DNA from: Paenibacillus sp. P25
GTDB taxonomy: Bacteria > Bacillota > Bacilli > Paenibacillales > NBRC-103111
NCBI GenBank assembly: GCA_024704175.1
Contig: CP085629.1
Coordinates: 7,190,001-7,254,000 of the forward strand
DNA: 64,000 bases
Reading direction: 5' to 3'
A model generated the notes under the pieces. That model was given only the letters and a program-made list of their open reading frames with translations, had not been told where the DNA came from and did not search any database. Positions 8,590-16,518 of this stretch are shown here, in pieces; the first letter of the stretch is position 1; the number at the start of each line of letters is the position of its first letter. The position numbers and the translations under genes are program-made.

Positions 8590-9573
8590 ATGAGTGCAAG
8601 TGCGCAGGAAGGACGGGAGACGGAATACGAGCTGGCCACCTTTGCCGGAGGCTGCTTCTGGTGCATGGTGACGCCGTTCGAAGAGCCGCCGGGCATTATC
8701 AAGGTGGTCTCCGGCTATACGGGCGGCCATACGGAGAACCCCACCTACGAGGAAGTATGCTCCGAAACGACCGGACATGCCGAAGCCGTACAGATTACGT
8801 TCGATCCGAAGGTGTTCCCTTACGATAAACTGCTGGAGATCTTCTGGCAGCAGATCGATCCGACGGACGAAGGCGGGCAGTTCCATGACCGCGGCTCATC
8901 CTACCGCACCTCGATTTTTTACCATTCCGAGGAGCAGCGGGCGAAGGCCGAAGTGTCCAAGGAAAAGCTGGAGCGCAGCGGACGCTTCCAGAAGCCCGTC
9001 GTGACGCCGATCGTGCCGGCCGGGCCGTTCTACCCGGCGGAGGAGTATCATCAGGACTACCACAAGAAGAATCCGATGCGCTATAAAATGTACCGCAAAG
9101 GCTCGGGCCGCGACGCTTTTATCGAGAAGCACTGGCAGAGCAATAAGGACCTGGAGAAGCTCAGGCAGACGCTGACGCCGCTGCAGTTCGAGGTGACCCA
9201 GAGGAACGCTACGGAGCCGCCGTTCAAGAACGAATTCTGGGATAACCACCGGGAAGGGATCTATGTCGATATCGTATCGGGTGAACCCTTGTTCAGTTCG
9301 CTGGACAAATTCGATTCCGGTCGCGGCTGGCCGAGCTTCACCAAGCCGCTGATTCCGGCCAACGTGAAGGAGAAGGCCGATTTCAGCCACTTCATGATCC
9401 GCACGGAAGTGCGCAGCCGGGAAGGGGACTCCCACCTCGGCCACGTCTTTAACGACGGTCCCGCACCGACTGGGGCGCGCTACTGCATTAACTCCGCGGC
9501 TCTCCGCTTCATCCCCAAGGAGGAGCTGGAAGAGGCGGGCTACGGGGAATTCAAACGCTTGTTTGAGAAATAA
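8590..9573 (+). CDS. msrAB: Bifunctional methionine sulfoxide reductase MsrA/MsrB
   Basis: The 327-residue protein repairs oxidised methionine of both stereoisomers. Residues about 15-175 are MsrA with the active motif GCFWCM and the EYHQDYHKKNP end. Residues about 190-325 are MsrB with DSGRGWPSF, GDSHLGHVFNDGP and the catalytic Cys in RYCINSAALRF. The MsrB motif has Arg where many enzymes have the second Cys (GCGWPSF), and no CxxC zinc pairs are visible, as in several Bacillus-type MsrB. The ATG at 8590 follows GGAGGG. It stands alone, followed by an hsp20 gene, consistent with protein-damage repair. Confidence 0.93.
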   Translation: MSASAQEGRETEYELATFAGGCFWCMVTPFEEPPGIIKVVSGYTGGHTENPTYEEVCSETTGHAEAVQITFDPKVFPYDKLLEIFWQQIDPTDEGGQFHDRGSSYRTSIFYHSEEQRAKAEVSKEKLERSGRFQKPVVTPIVPAGPFYPAEEYHQDYHKKNPMRYKMYRKGSGRDAFIEKHWQSNKDLEKLRQTLTPLQFEVTQRNATEPPFKNEFWDNHREGIYVDIVSGEPLFSSLDKFDSGRGWPSFTKPLIPANVKEKADFSHFMIRTEVRSREGDSHLGHVFNDGPAPTGARYCINSAALRFIPKEELEEAGYGEFKRLFEK

Positions 9574-9658
9574 GGGGACAGCCTGAATAAGCGCTCCGCG
9601 TTCGTGAAAAGATATGCTCGTTCAAAATAAGTCAGCGAACCGGAGGTGCTTATTCAAC

Positions 9659-10105
9659 ATGTCACTCAGACCTTATGAACCGTTCCGCAACCTAGACAAC
9701 ATGAGACGGGAGCTGGACCGGATTTTTAACGGGGACTTTTCCATTTTCAAAACGGGCCTCGACCGCCAAAACCTGGGCAATTTGAACGTAGATGTGTACG
9801 AAACGGAGACCGAGGTTGTAGCCACCTGCGATATCCCGGGCCTCGAGAGGAAAGAAGACGTCAGCATCGATATCGAGAATAACGTGCTGTCCATCAGCGG
9901 CACCATTAACCGGGTGCACGAGGTCAGTGAGGAAAACATGCACCGGCAGGAGCGGTATGTCGGCCGCTTCCACCGTGCCGTCGGCTTGCCGGCCAGCGTT
10001 GCCGTGGAAGGGGTTAAGGCGACCTACAAGAATGGGGTGCTGGAAATCCGGATGCCGAAAACCAAGCCCGACATCAAAAGCAAAATCGATATCGATTTTC
10101 ATTAA
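9659..10105 (+). CDS. Hsp20/alpha-crystallin family small heat-shock protein
   Basis: This 148-residue chaperone holds unfolding proteins in soluble complexes. The alpha-crystallin domain runs from about residue 40 (LNVDVYETETEVVATCDIPG) to the conserved end NGVLEIRMPK, with the A-x-x-x-n-GVL motif (ATYKNGVL). A C-terminal I-x-I/V-like tail (KIDIDFH) is present. I chose the ATG at 9659, with GGAGG 11 bases upstream, over the GTG/ATG alternatives near 9614. It ends before a clear terminator and is probably monocistronic. Confidence 0.9.
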   Translation: MSLRPYEPFRNLDNMRRELDRIFNGDFSIFKTGLDRQNLGNLNVDVYETETEVVATCDIPGLERKEDVSIDIENNVLSISGTINRVHEVSEENMHRQERYVGRFHRAVGLPASVAVEGVKATYKNGVLEIRMPKTKPDIKSKIDIDFH

Positions 10106-10120
10106 GCTGCTGAACCAGAG

Positions 10121-10147
10121 AGCCCGTCGCCGGACGGGTTCTTTTTC
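10121..10147 (+). terminator. Terminator of hsp20
   Basis: Stem AGCCCGTC / GACGGGTT with a four-base loop followed by C and five T. Confidence 0.8.
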
Positions 10148-10186
10148 GTATTTTCCCCGAACGGGCCGCTGCCCGGGGTTCGCGGC

Positions 10187-10241
10187 TTGACAATGGCGCT
10201 GCGGAGGAGTACATTATGGCTATAGGAATGAATATTCATTC
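10187..10241 (+). promoter_or_regulatory. Promoter and operator of the TetR gene
   Basis: TTGACA at 10187-10192 and TACATT at 10210-10215 are 17 bases apart, a good sigma-A promoter. Just downstream, 10226-10241 is the perfect palindrome GAATGAATATTCATTC, the same core as the operator before the P450 gene. This indicates autorepression by the TetR protein. Confidence 0.7.
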
Positions 10242-10263
10242 TGCGAGATGGAGGCTGGCTTAG

Positions 10264-10833
10264 GTGTCCAACAATAAAAGGACAGATATTCTGGAAGCTG
10301 CATTAAGCTTATTTGCCGAACGGGGCTACGACGGGACCACGGTGCCAGCGATCGCCGAGCAGGCCAAGGTAGGAGCAGGTACCATCTACCGTTATTTTGA
10401 GAATAAAGAAGTGCTGGTGAATTCCTTGTTCCAGGAGTGCGTGGAGCAGCTGGCCGGCAGTCTGCTGACCGATGCGCCTTCGGCCGAAGCGCCGATCCGC
10501 GAGCGGTTTCATCATTTTTTTGTACGGTTCAGCCAATTTGCGAATGGCCACGACAAGGCATTGGCCTTTATTGACTCGCATGTAAACGCCTTGTTTCTGG
10601 ATGAGGCCAGCAATAAGCGGTTTAACGAATTTCTGGATGTGCTCCGCGGCATGCTGGATGAAGGCAAGCGCCAGGGCATTATTTGTCCGTCGCCGTCCGA
10701 TGCGCTGATCGCCATGGTATACGGGGCGCTGGTGAGGGTGTTCAAGGTCATCAAGAACGGCGTGGTCGAACCCTCTTCCGAATTGCTCCAAGGCATCGAG
10801 GAGTCCTGCTGGAATGCCATTCGCGCCCATTGA
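10264..10833 (+). CDS. TetR family repressor, BM3R1/FatR-like
   Basis: A 189-residue TetR regulator starting at the GTG at 10264 (GGAGG ten bases upstream). The N-terminal helix-turn-helix is clear: RTDILEAALSLFAERGYDGTTVPAIAEQAKVGAGTIYRYF. Order and length match BM3R1 of B. megaterium and FatR of B. subtilis, which sit directly before a CYP102 gene and repress both genes until a fatty acid or barbiturate-like ligand binds the C-terminal domain. Here too it precedes a CYP102 gene, and both genes carry a palindrome related to the published BM3R1 operator. The gene is intact. Confidence 0.88.
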   Translation: MSNNKRTDILEAALSLFAERGYDGTTVPAIAEQAKVGAGTIYRYFENKEVLVNSLFQECVEQLAGSLLTDAPSAEAPIRERFHHFFVRFSQFANGHDKALAFIDSHVNALFLDEASNKRFNEFLDVLRGMLDEGKRQGIICPSPSDALIAMVYGALVRVFKVIKNGVVEPSSELLQGIEESCWNAIRAH

Positions 10834-10986
10834 CGAGTGAGCATCCGGGAATGCAAAAGCTGATCCGTGCACTTCGCTTACGGGCACTGATGCGGTAGGC
10901 CTGGTTATGGGGCGGCCGTCCGTTGGGTCTGAACGGTTGTCCATTGAACCAGGCCGGCTCTCGCTGGCTATGTTTTGTCACCTTGT

Positions 10987-11008
10987 TCGGAATGAATATT
11001 CATTCCGA
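10987..11008 (+). promoter_or_regulatory. 22-bp palindromic operator before the P450 gene
   Basis: The central 20 bases are CGGAATGAATATTCATTCCG, and the flanking T and A extend it to a perfect 22-base palindrome. From memory, the BM3R1 operator of B. megaterium has the same outer arms (CGGAATGAA / TTCATTCCG) and differs only in the central bases. It overlaps the likely -10 region (TTGTCA at 10975, TATTCA at 10997), so bound repressor would block transcription. Confidence 0.8.
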
Positions 11009-11086
11009 GAGGATGGGTAAATCTATTTTGAGTGAATAGCCCCAAGAAACAGGTACCATAATAACCTTGATTTGGAGGAGATTCTT

Positions 11087-14000
11087 ATGACTACAATTCC
11101 CCAGCCCAAAACCTTCGGACCGCTCGGCAACCTGCCGCTGATCGATCTGGACAGTCCGGTTCAATCGCTTGTTAAGCTGTCTTACGAATTCGGCCCGATC
11201 TTCCGCATGGATTTGCCGGGAAGAACGGAGCTGTTCATATCCTCGTACGATCTCGTGGAGGATGCCTGCGACGAATCCCGCTTCGACAAAAGGGTATGGG
11301 CGCCGCTGCAGAAGGTCCGCGCCTTTACGGGCGACGGCCTGTTCACGAGCGAGACGGAGGAGCCGAACTGGCGCAAAGCGCACCATATTCTGCTGCCGAG
11401 CTTCAGCCAAACGGCGATGCGCGGTTATCACGATATGATGGTCGATATCGCAGTTCAGCTGATTCAGAAATGGGCCCGCCTCAACCCGGACGAGAGTGTG
11501 GACGTGCCCGACGATATGACGCGCCTTACCCTCGATACGATCGGACTCTGCGGGTTCAATTACCGCTTCAACAGCTTTTACCGGGAGCGACCGCATCCCT
11601 TCATCGCCAGCATGGTCCGCGCCTTGAGCGAAGCAATGAGCCAGCTGCAGCGCCTGGGACTGCAGGATAAGCTGATGTTCATCACGAAGCGGCAGTATAA
11701 GCATGACATCCAGTCGATGTTTACGCTGGTCGATAAAATCATTGCCGAACGCAAGGCCCACGGCGCCGAGGGCGGGGACGATCTGCTCGCGCATATGCTG
11801 AGCGGCAAGGATCCGGAGACGGGAGAAGCGCTGGACGATGAGAACATTCGGTACCAGATTATCACCTTCCTCATTGCCGGGCACGAAACCACAAGCGGGT
11901 CCGCTGTCCTTCGCGATTTATTATTTGCTGAAAAATCCGGATAAGCTGCAGAAGGCCTACGAAGAAGTGGACCGCGTGCTGACCGACCCGGTTCCGGGCT
12001 ACACGCAGGTCCGCGAGCTGAAGTACATCCGGATGGTCTTGAACGAAGCGCTCCGGCTCTGGCCTACCGCACCGGCGTTCTCCCTGTACGCGAAGGAGGA
12101 TACGATGCTGGCCGGGAAGTATCCGATGAAGAAGGGCGACAGCGTGAATGTGCTGATCCCCAAGCTGCACCGGGATACGGCGGTATGGGGGAGGATGTCG
12201 ATGTATTCCGCCCGGAACGGTTCGAGGATCCGAGCAGGATCCCTCACCATGCCTACAAGCCGTTCGGCAACGGCCAGCGGGCCTGCATCGGGCAGCAGTT
12301 CGCCCTCCAGGAAGCTACGCTGGTGCTCGGGATGGTGCTGCGGCATTTTGAATTGATCGACCATACGAATTATCAGCTGAAGGTCAAAGAAACGCTGACG
12401 CTGAAGCCGGAAGGCTTCACCATCCGCGTCAAGCCTCGCGTTACCCAGGCTGTTTACGGCTTCTCCAGCGCGGGCGCTCGGGCAGGGGCCGCGGAGAAGC
12501 GGACGGAAACGGCGCCTGCGGCTTCGGTGGAAGCCCACAATACGCCGCCGCTGGTGCTTTACGGATCGAACATGGGCACCGCCGAGGGCATCGCCCGTGA
12601 GCTTGCCGATACGGCGCGGTACCAAGGCTTCCGCAGCGAAGTGGCGCCGCTGAACGAGCGGGTGGGCAAGCTGCCCAGGGAGGGCGTCGTCTTTATCGTC
12701 TCGGCGTCGTATAACGGGAAGCCGCCGAGCAATGCGCGCGAATTTGTGCAGTGGCTGGAACGAACGGAGCCCGGAGAGCTTGAGGGCGTGCGCTATGCCG
12801 TGTTCGGTCATGCGGCGACCATAACTGGGCGAGCACGTACCAGCACGTTCCGCGGCTGATCGACGAGCGACTTGCGGCCAAGGGCGCTTCGCGGCTTACG
12901 GTCCGCGGCGAGGCGGATGCGAGCGGCGACTTCGAGAAGCAGGTCGAGGACTGGACCGGCCGGCTGTGGCCTGAAGTCCTCGGTGCCCTGGGACTGAAAA
13001 GCAGCGCGGCGCCGCAGAAGGAGAACGGCTCGCTGAGCGTGCAGTTTGTCAGTGGACTGGCGGGGACGCCGATCGTCGACAGCTACGACGCGCGAGTGGC
13101 CGCTATGGCGGAGAACCGCGAGCTGCAGGGCGAAGGCAGACGAGCGGAGCACACGCCATATCGAGATCGCGTTGCCGGAAGGTATGACCTACCGGGAGGG
13201 GGATCATCTCGGGGTGATCCCGGAGAACGATCCGGCGCTGGTCGAACGCGTGCTGGTCCGGTACGGCCTCCGCGGCGGCGACCATCTCCTGATCAGCGCC
13301 GCCGGACGGAGCGCCGTGCATCTGCCGGTCGACCGGCCGGTCAGCGTCCATGATCTGCTCAGCCACTGCGTGGAGCTGCAGGAAGCGGCTACGCGGGCCC
13401 AGCTGCGCGAGCTGGCCTCCTTCACCGTGTGCCCGCCGCATAAGAAAGAGCTGGAGGCGCTTTTGCAGGAGGAGGCCTACAAAGAGCAGGTGCTGGCCAA
13501 AAGGCTGACGATGCTCGATTTGCTGGAGCAGTACCCCGCCTGCGAGCCGCCGTTCGAGCGGTTCCTGGAGCTGCTTCCGCCGCTGAAGCCGCGGTACTAC
13601 TCTATTTCCAGCTCGCCCAAGGCCCAGCCGGACCGGGCCAGCATTACCGTCGGTGTCGTCCGCGGTCCGGCGAAGAGCGGCCGCGGGGAATACCGCGGCG
13701 TAGCGTCGAATTATTTGGCGCGCCGTCAGGCCGGCGAGGACCTGATGATGTTTATCGAAACGCCGGAATCCGGCTTCACGCTTCCGGAGAATCCGGAAAC
13801 GCCGATCGTCATGGTCGGTCCCGGCACAGGGATTGCCCCGTTCCGCGGCTTCCTGCAGGCCCGCCGGGCACTGAAGAACGAAGGCGCGTCACTGGGCGAA
13901 GCGCATCTCTATTTCGGTCGCCGCAACCATTCGGATCAGCTGTACCGCGAGGAGATGGAGCAGTTCGAGCGGGAAGGCATCGTGAAGGTATATACCGCCT

Positions 14001-14260
14001 TTTCCCGTATGGAAGGGACGCCCAAGACGTATGTTCAGCATCTGATGCTGGAGAACGCGAAGGACATCATCCGCCTGCTGGACCAAGGCGGCAAGCTCTA
14101 TGTCTGCGGTGACGGGAGCCGGATGGCTCCGGAGGTAGAGGCGACCCTGCAGCAGGCGTACCGGGAAGTGCATAACGTAACCGGGGAGGAAGCCGGCAAG
14201 TGGCTCGAGGCTCTCCAGAACGAGGGACGGTATGCGAAGGACGTTTGGGCGGGAATTTAG
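11087..14260 (+). CDS. Cytochrome P450-reductase fusion, CYP102 (BM3) type (four frameshifts)
   Basis: A self-sufficient fatty-acid hydroxylase of about 1057 residues. The heme domain shows AGHETTSG (I helix), the ExxR helix in NEALRLWPT and the heme-Cys loop FGNGQRACIGQQFA. A flavodoxin-like FMN domain follows (VLYGSNMGTAEG, SASYNGKPP), then the FAD/NADPH domain (RYYSISSSP, GPGTGIAPFRGF, CGDGSRMAP) ending in GRYAKDVWAGI. The frame changes near 11895, 12183, 12815 and 13150, three of the four beside G runs, while similarity to BM3 is unbroken throughout. The ATG at 11087 follows TTGGAGGAG. It is controlled by the upstream TetR repressor through the 22-base operator. Confidence 0.92.
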
Positions 14261-14296
14261 AGGATACCCGAACCTTCACGCCGGACTGCCTAAACC

Positions 14297-14326
14297 GAAA
14301 TAAACCCCGATTCCGGGGTTTATTTG
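14297..14326 (+). terminator. Terminator after the P450 gene
   Basis: A strong hairpin with arms AAATAAACCCC / GGGGTTTATTT around a short loop. It is symmetric and may serve both the P450 gene and the convergent lipoprotein gene. Confidence 0.8.
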
Positions 14327-14340
14327 CTTTCCAGCCTTTT

Positions 14341-14792
14341 TTACCGAAAACTTTCGAACCCTCCGGATTTGCTGAAATGATTTTCTTCCGCCAATGTTCC
14401 TATGTACCCTTTGAATTCCAATTCGGGATGACCGGGATCAAGGTTCGGATTGCCCTCAAAGTCCTGCTTGGGATAAAAAAGAATAGCATAAGTTCATCGC
14501 CGGGCTTGATATGGAGCTTATTCCCCGTGGCTTCGACCTTCGCTTTATTGCTCTGACGCTGCAGGCCCTGGTTCGATATCATGGGATAGCTTAAATATAA
14601 ATCATTCTGAACCACTTCATAGTTCGAGTGATTGGAAAGCTTAAAAGTATAGGCGGTACCGCTGGGCTGTTCCGAGCGATCCACCAAATCAATCTTGATC
14701 TGATCCACATCGCCGGGCTGAAAATGGGTTGTTGATTTACAGCCTGACAGCACAATGAAAATCATCAAGGCGCAGCCAATTTTTCTGATCAT
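14341..14792 (-). CDS. Small lipoprotein of unknown function (one frameshift)
   Basis: The N terminus is a lipoprotein signal peptide with lipobox LSGC (MIRKIGCALMIFIVLSGC). The mature part is rich in beta-type sequence (AYTFKLSNHSNYEVVQND) and resembles small immunoglobulin-like secreted proteins, but I do not recognise a family. A six-A run at 14475-14480 breaks the frame; correcting it changes the C terminus to FYPKQDFEGNPNLDPGHPE and a stop at 14341, which has more natural composition than the uncorrected end. It is convergent with the P450 gene. Confidence 0.6.
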
Positions 14793-15121
14793 GCGGTTCT
14801 GATCTCTCCTTGAACTCTGTGTTGGGGCGGGAAGAGACGCTGGATCTTCTTTAAGTTGTTGGCATGTATATTACGCCTGGCCCTAAACAAAGTAAACCTC
14901 AAAAGGGGGATTATTACTGATTTTTACATTGCTTCAGCAGATGGAAGCGGATACATAGGGTAAACTCGTTTATTCTCCCTATAAATGCTTCTCGTCTCTG
15001 CTCTTTTCTCCCTATTTTAGAAATACGGAGAATTAATGAGCATGATAGAGTATACGGGAGTTTGATAAGAATTGTCCCCTCAACGTTGATCGATAATCAC
15101 GGATTTGAAAGACGGACTCTA

Positions 15122-15151
15122 TTTACAGAACCGGGGGGCCAGGCGTAAGAT
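15122..15151 (+). promoter_or_regulatory. Candidate promoter of the kdp leader
   Basis: TTTACA at 15122-15127 and TAAGAT at 15146-15151 are 18 bases apart, with a run of six G in the spacer. Transcription would begin about 30 bases before the first riboswitch. The region 14793-15121 shows nothing else I can name. Confidence 0.4.
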
Positions 15152-15188
15152 ACAACTCATAAATGAACTCAAAGTTTCCGATTCAAAA

Positions 15189-15396
15189 TCGCTTAATTTC
15201 CTTGTCCGTCAAGGAAAGCGGGGAACCAAATAGAAGCGGCGCATGAACGGTGTGAGAGCCGGCTTATGCATCCGCTTGGGGTGAATCCTCATGGTGCTTA
15301 ACGGGCCTGCAACTTGTGCATGCCTTGGGAGGCACTGGGGTAGGGCGACTCTCACCGCCCGAATCCGTCAGCTAACCTCGTAGGCGTTGGAAGCGA
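15189..15396 (+). ncRNA. c-di-AMP riboswitch (ydaO/yuaA), first copy
   Basis: The conserved blocks of the ydaO class are present in order: GGGGAACCAAA, GGGGTGAATCCTC, GGTAGGGCGACTCT, then CGCCCGAATCCGTCAGCTAA and CCTCGTAGGCG. The outer helix P1 can be drawn between TCGCTT at 15189-15194 and AAGCGA at 15391-15396. This class binds c-di-AMP and normally turns transcription off. It is followed about 60 bases later by a terminator. Confidence 0.93.
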
Positions 15397-15455
15397 CCAT
15401 CTATATAGGAGGCTTGCTTAGGAGAGAGGATGATGAAGCTTGTGATCGACTAACG

Positions 15456-15486
15456 ACCACAGGGCTGAGGCCTCTGTGGTTTTTTG
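15456..15486 (+). terminator. Terminator of riboswitch 1
   Basis: ACCACAG / CTGTGGT stem followed by six T. It is probably the expression platform of the first aptamer. Confidence 0.85.
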
Positions 15487-15534
15487 CTATCTTTTGTTGA
15501 AAAAAGAAGGCTTTATTTTCAACACGAACCTTTT

Positions 15535-15742
15535 TCGCTGAATCCTTGCATGGATAAGGAACGGGGGAACCAACGGAAGCCGTGATTCTTGATTAAGAAC
15601 AAGGATCGTGGCTCCATGGGGTGAATCCTCAGGTGTGCCGGCGGTATGCAAAGCTATGCCTACTTCGCCGCGGCACTGAGGTAGGGCGACTCTCTCGCCC
15701 GAATCCGTCAGCTAACCTCGTAAGCGTACCGGGAGAGGCAAC
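15535..15742 (+). ncRNA. c-di-AMP riboswitch (ydaO/yuaA), second copy
   Basis: A second complete aptamer lies about 140 bases after the first: GGGGGAACCAACGG, GGGGTGAATCCTC, GAGGTAGGGCGACTCT, CGCCCGAATCCGTCAGCTAA and CCTCGTAAGCG. The arms between P2 and P3 differ clearly from copy 1, so this is not a recent duplication. The outer ends of P1 are approximate. The kdp genes follow it, so full transcription must pass both switches. Confidence 0.93.
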
Positions 15743-15783
15743 CATTTTCGTGCGGCAGGACACGGTTCGTTTGCTGTGCCTTC

Positions 15784-15828
15784 AGAAGCCCCGGGAAGAG
15801 TTCTTCTCTATCCGCAGGCTTCTTTTTT
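15784..15828 (+). terminator. Terminator of riboswitch 2
   Basis: AGAAGCC / GGCTTCT stem followed by six T, ending about 35 bases before the first kdp-locus gene. It is the expected OFF platform for the second aptamer. Confidence 0.8.
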
Positions 15829-15863
15829 GTTGCCTTGTGCCATGAAGAACAGGGGAAAATCCA

Positions 15864-16274
15864 GTGAATCAGCAGCAGGAGCTCATCCTGGTGTCGGCGC
15901 CGAACAAGGCCGGAGAAGCTTTTATTCGCGAGTTATTGAGCGGCGGACTGCCTTTCGCGGTCCTTGTGAATAACAAGGGCGAGAAAGCGGCCATGGAGAG
16001 GCTTGGGGTGAAAACGGTCCTTACGGTCAGCACTCTCGAAGAAACCACCTGGATTGCCCCTCCCTATTCCATCGGCAAAGTCTTTTTGTTCGAAACGAGC
16101 CTTAATCTTTGCTGCCGGTACGTACGGATCTGCAGACCTTGGACTTCGCAGCCGGTCTATGTCATTACAAAATCCAGCCATCCGAGATTGATTTACAAAG
16201 CGCTCGGGGCGGATTATGTGATTCACACGAACCGTGATGAAGTGTCTTTCCTAATCCAAGCCTTAGTTGGTTAA
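15864..16274 (+). CDS. Rossmann/TrkA-N-like protein at the head of the kdp operon
   Basis: This 136-residue protein begins at the GTG at 15864 with AGGGGA seven bases upstream. It has the alternating beta-alpha pattern of a nucleotide-binding Rossmann fold (ELILVSAPNKAGEAFIREL; KTVLTVSTLEE; VYVITKSSHPRLIYKALGA; DYVIHTNRDE). The second half resembles RCK/TrkA N domains of potassium channels and transporters. The glycine-rich GxGxxG is not canonical, so ligand binding is uncertain. Being first behind two c-di-AMP switches and before kdpFABC, it probably tunes the potassium pump. I recall a small extra gene, kdpZ, at this place in Alicyclobacillus; relation is not checked. Confidence 0.6.
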   Translation: MNQQQELILVSAPNKAGEAFIRELLSGGLPFAVLVNNKGEKAAMERLGVKTVLTVSTLEETTWIAPPYSIGKVFLFETSLNLCCRYVRICRPWTSQPVYVITKSSHPRLIYKALGADYVIHTNRDEVSFLIQALVG

Positions 16275-16299
16275 AGTGAATTTATGAGGAGGAGCCCGT

Positions 16300-16409
16300 A
16301 TGCTGGATGTTTACATGATCTTGATGCTGGCGGCGACTTATGCAATCTTCAGCGGTTTTCTCCATTGGTGCGGACGCATCATCGAAGAAACGGGGGCGAC
16401 CGCAAATGA
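16300..16409 (+). CDS. Small membrane protein between kdp head gene and kdpF (one frameshift)
   Basis: About 36 residues starting MLDVYMILMLAATYAIFSGF, one hydrophobic helix and a charged tail. Adding one G to the five-G run at 16392-16396 gives the end ETGGDRK and a TGA that overlaps the kdpF start codon as ATGA. That overlap and the GAGGAGG before its ATG argue that it is a real, translationally coupled gene. No function is known to me. Confidence 0.6.
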
Positions 16410-16483
16410 TCGTGATAGGAATCTTTACCCTATTCATTTTCATTTACTTGGCTTATGCCTTGATGAACCCGGAAAAATTCTAA
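16406..16483 (+). CDS. kdpF: KdpF subunit of the Kdp potassium pump
   Basis: A 25-residue single-helix peptide, MIVIGIFTLFIF then IYLAYALMNPEKF. The YALxNPEKF end is diagnostic of KdpF, which stabilises the KdpABC complex in the membrane. The ATG overlaps the stop of the preceding small gene and kdpA starts 35 bases downstream. Confidence 0.88.
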   Translation: MIVIGIFTLFIFIYLAYALMNPEKF

Positions 16484-16518
16484 TCCATTCCAGCGCTGTT
16501 TGAGGGGAGAAACGAATC

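Noticed and set aside
8282..8599. A 105-residue minus-strand gene upstream of msrAB
   Set aside because: It overlaps the msrAB ribosome site and start, has no ribosome site or homology, and its hydrophobic part is simple AT-rich sequence.
11838..12356. Separate genes for pieces of the P450, kdpA, kdpB, PL6 lyase and others
   Set aside because: Each piece lacks its own start signal and continues the protein family exactly where the previous frame leaves off.
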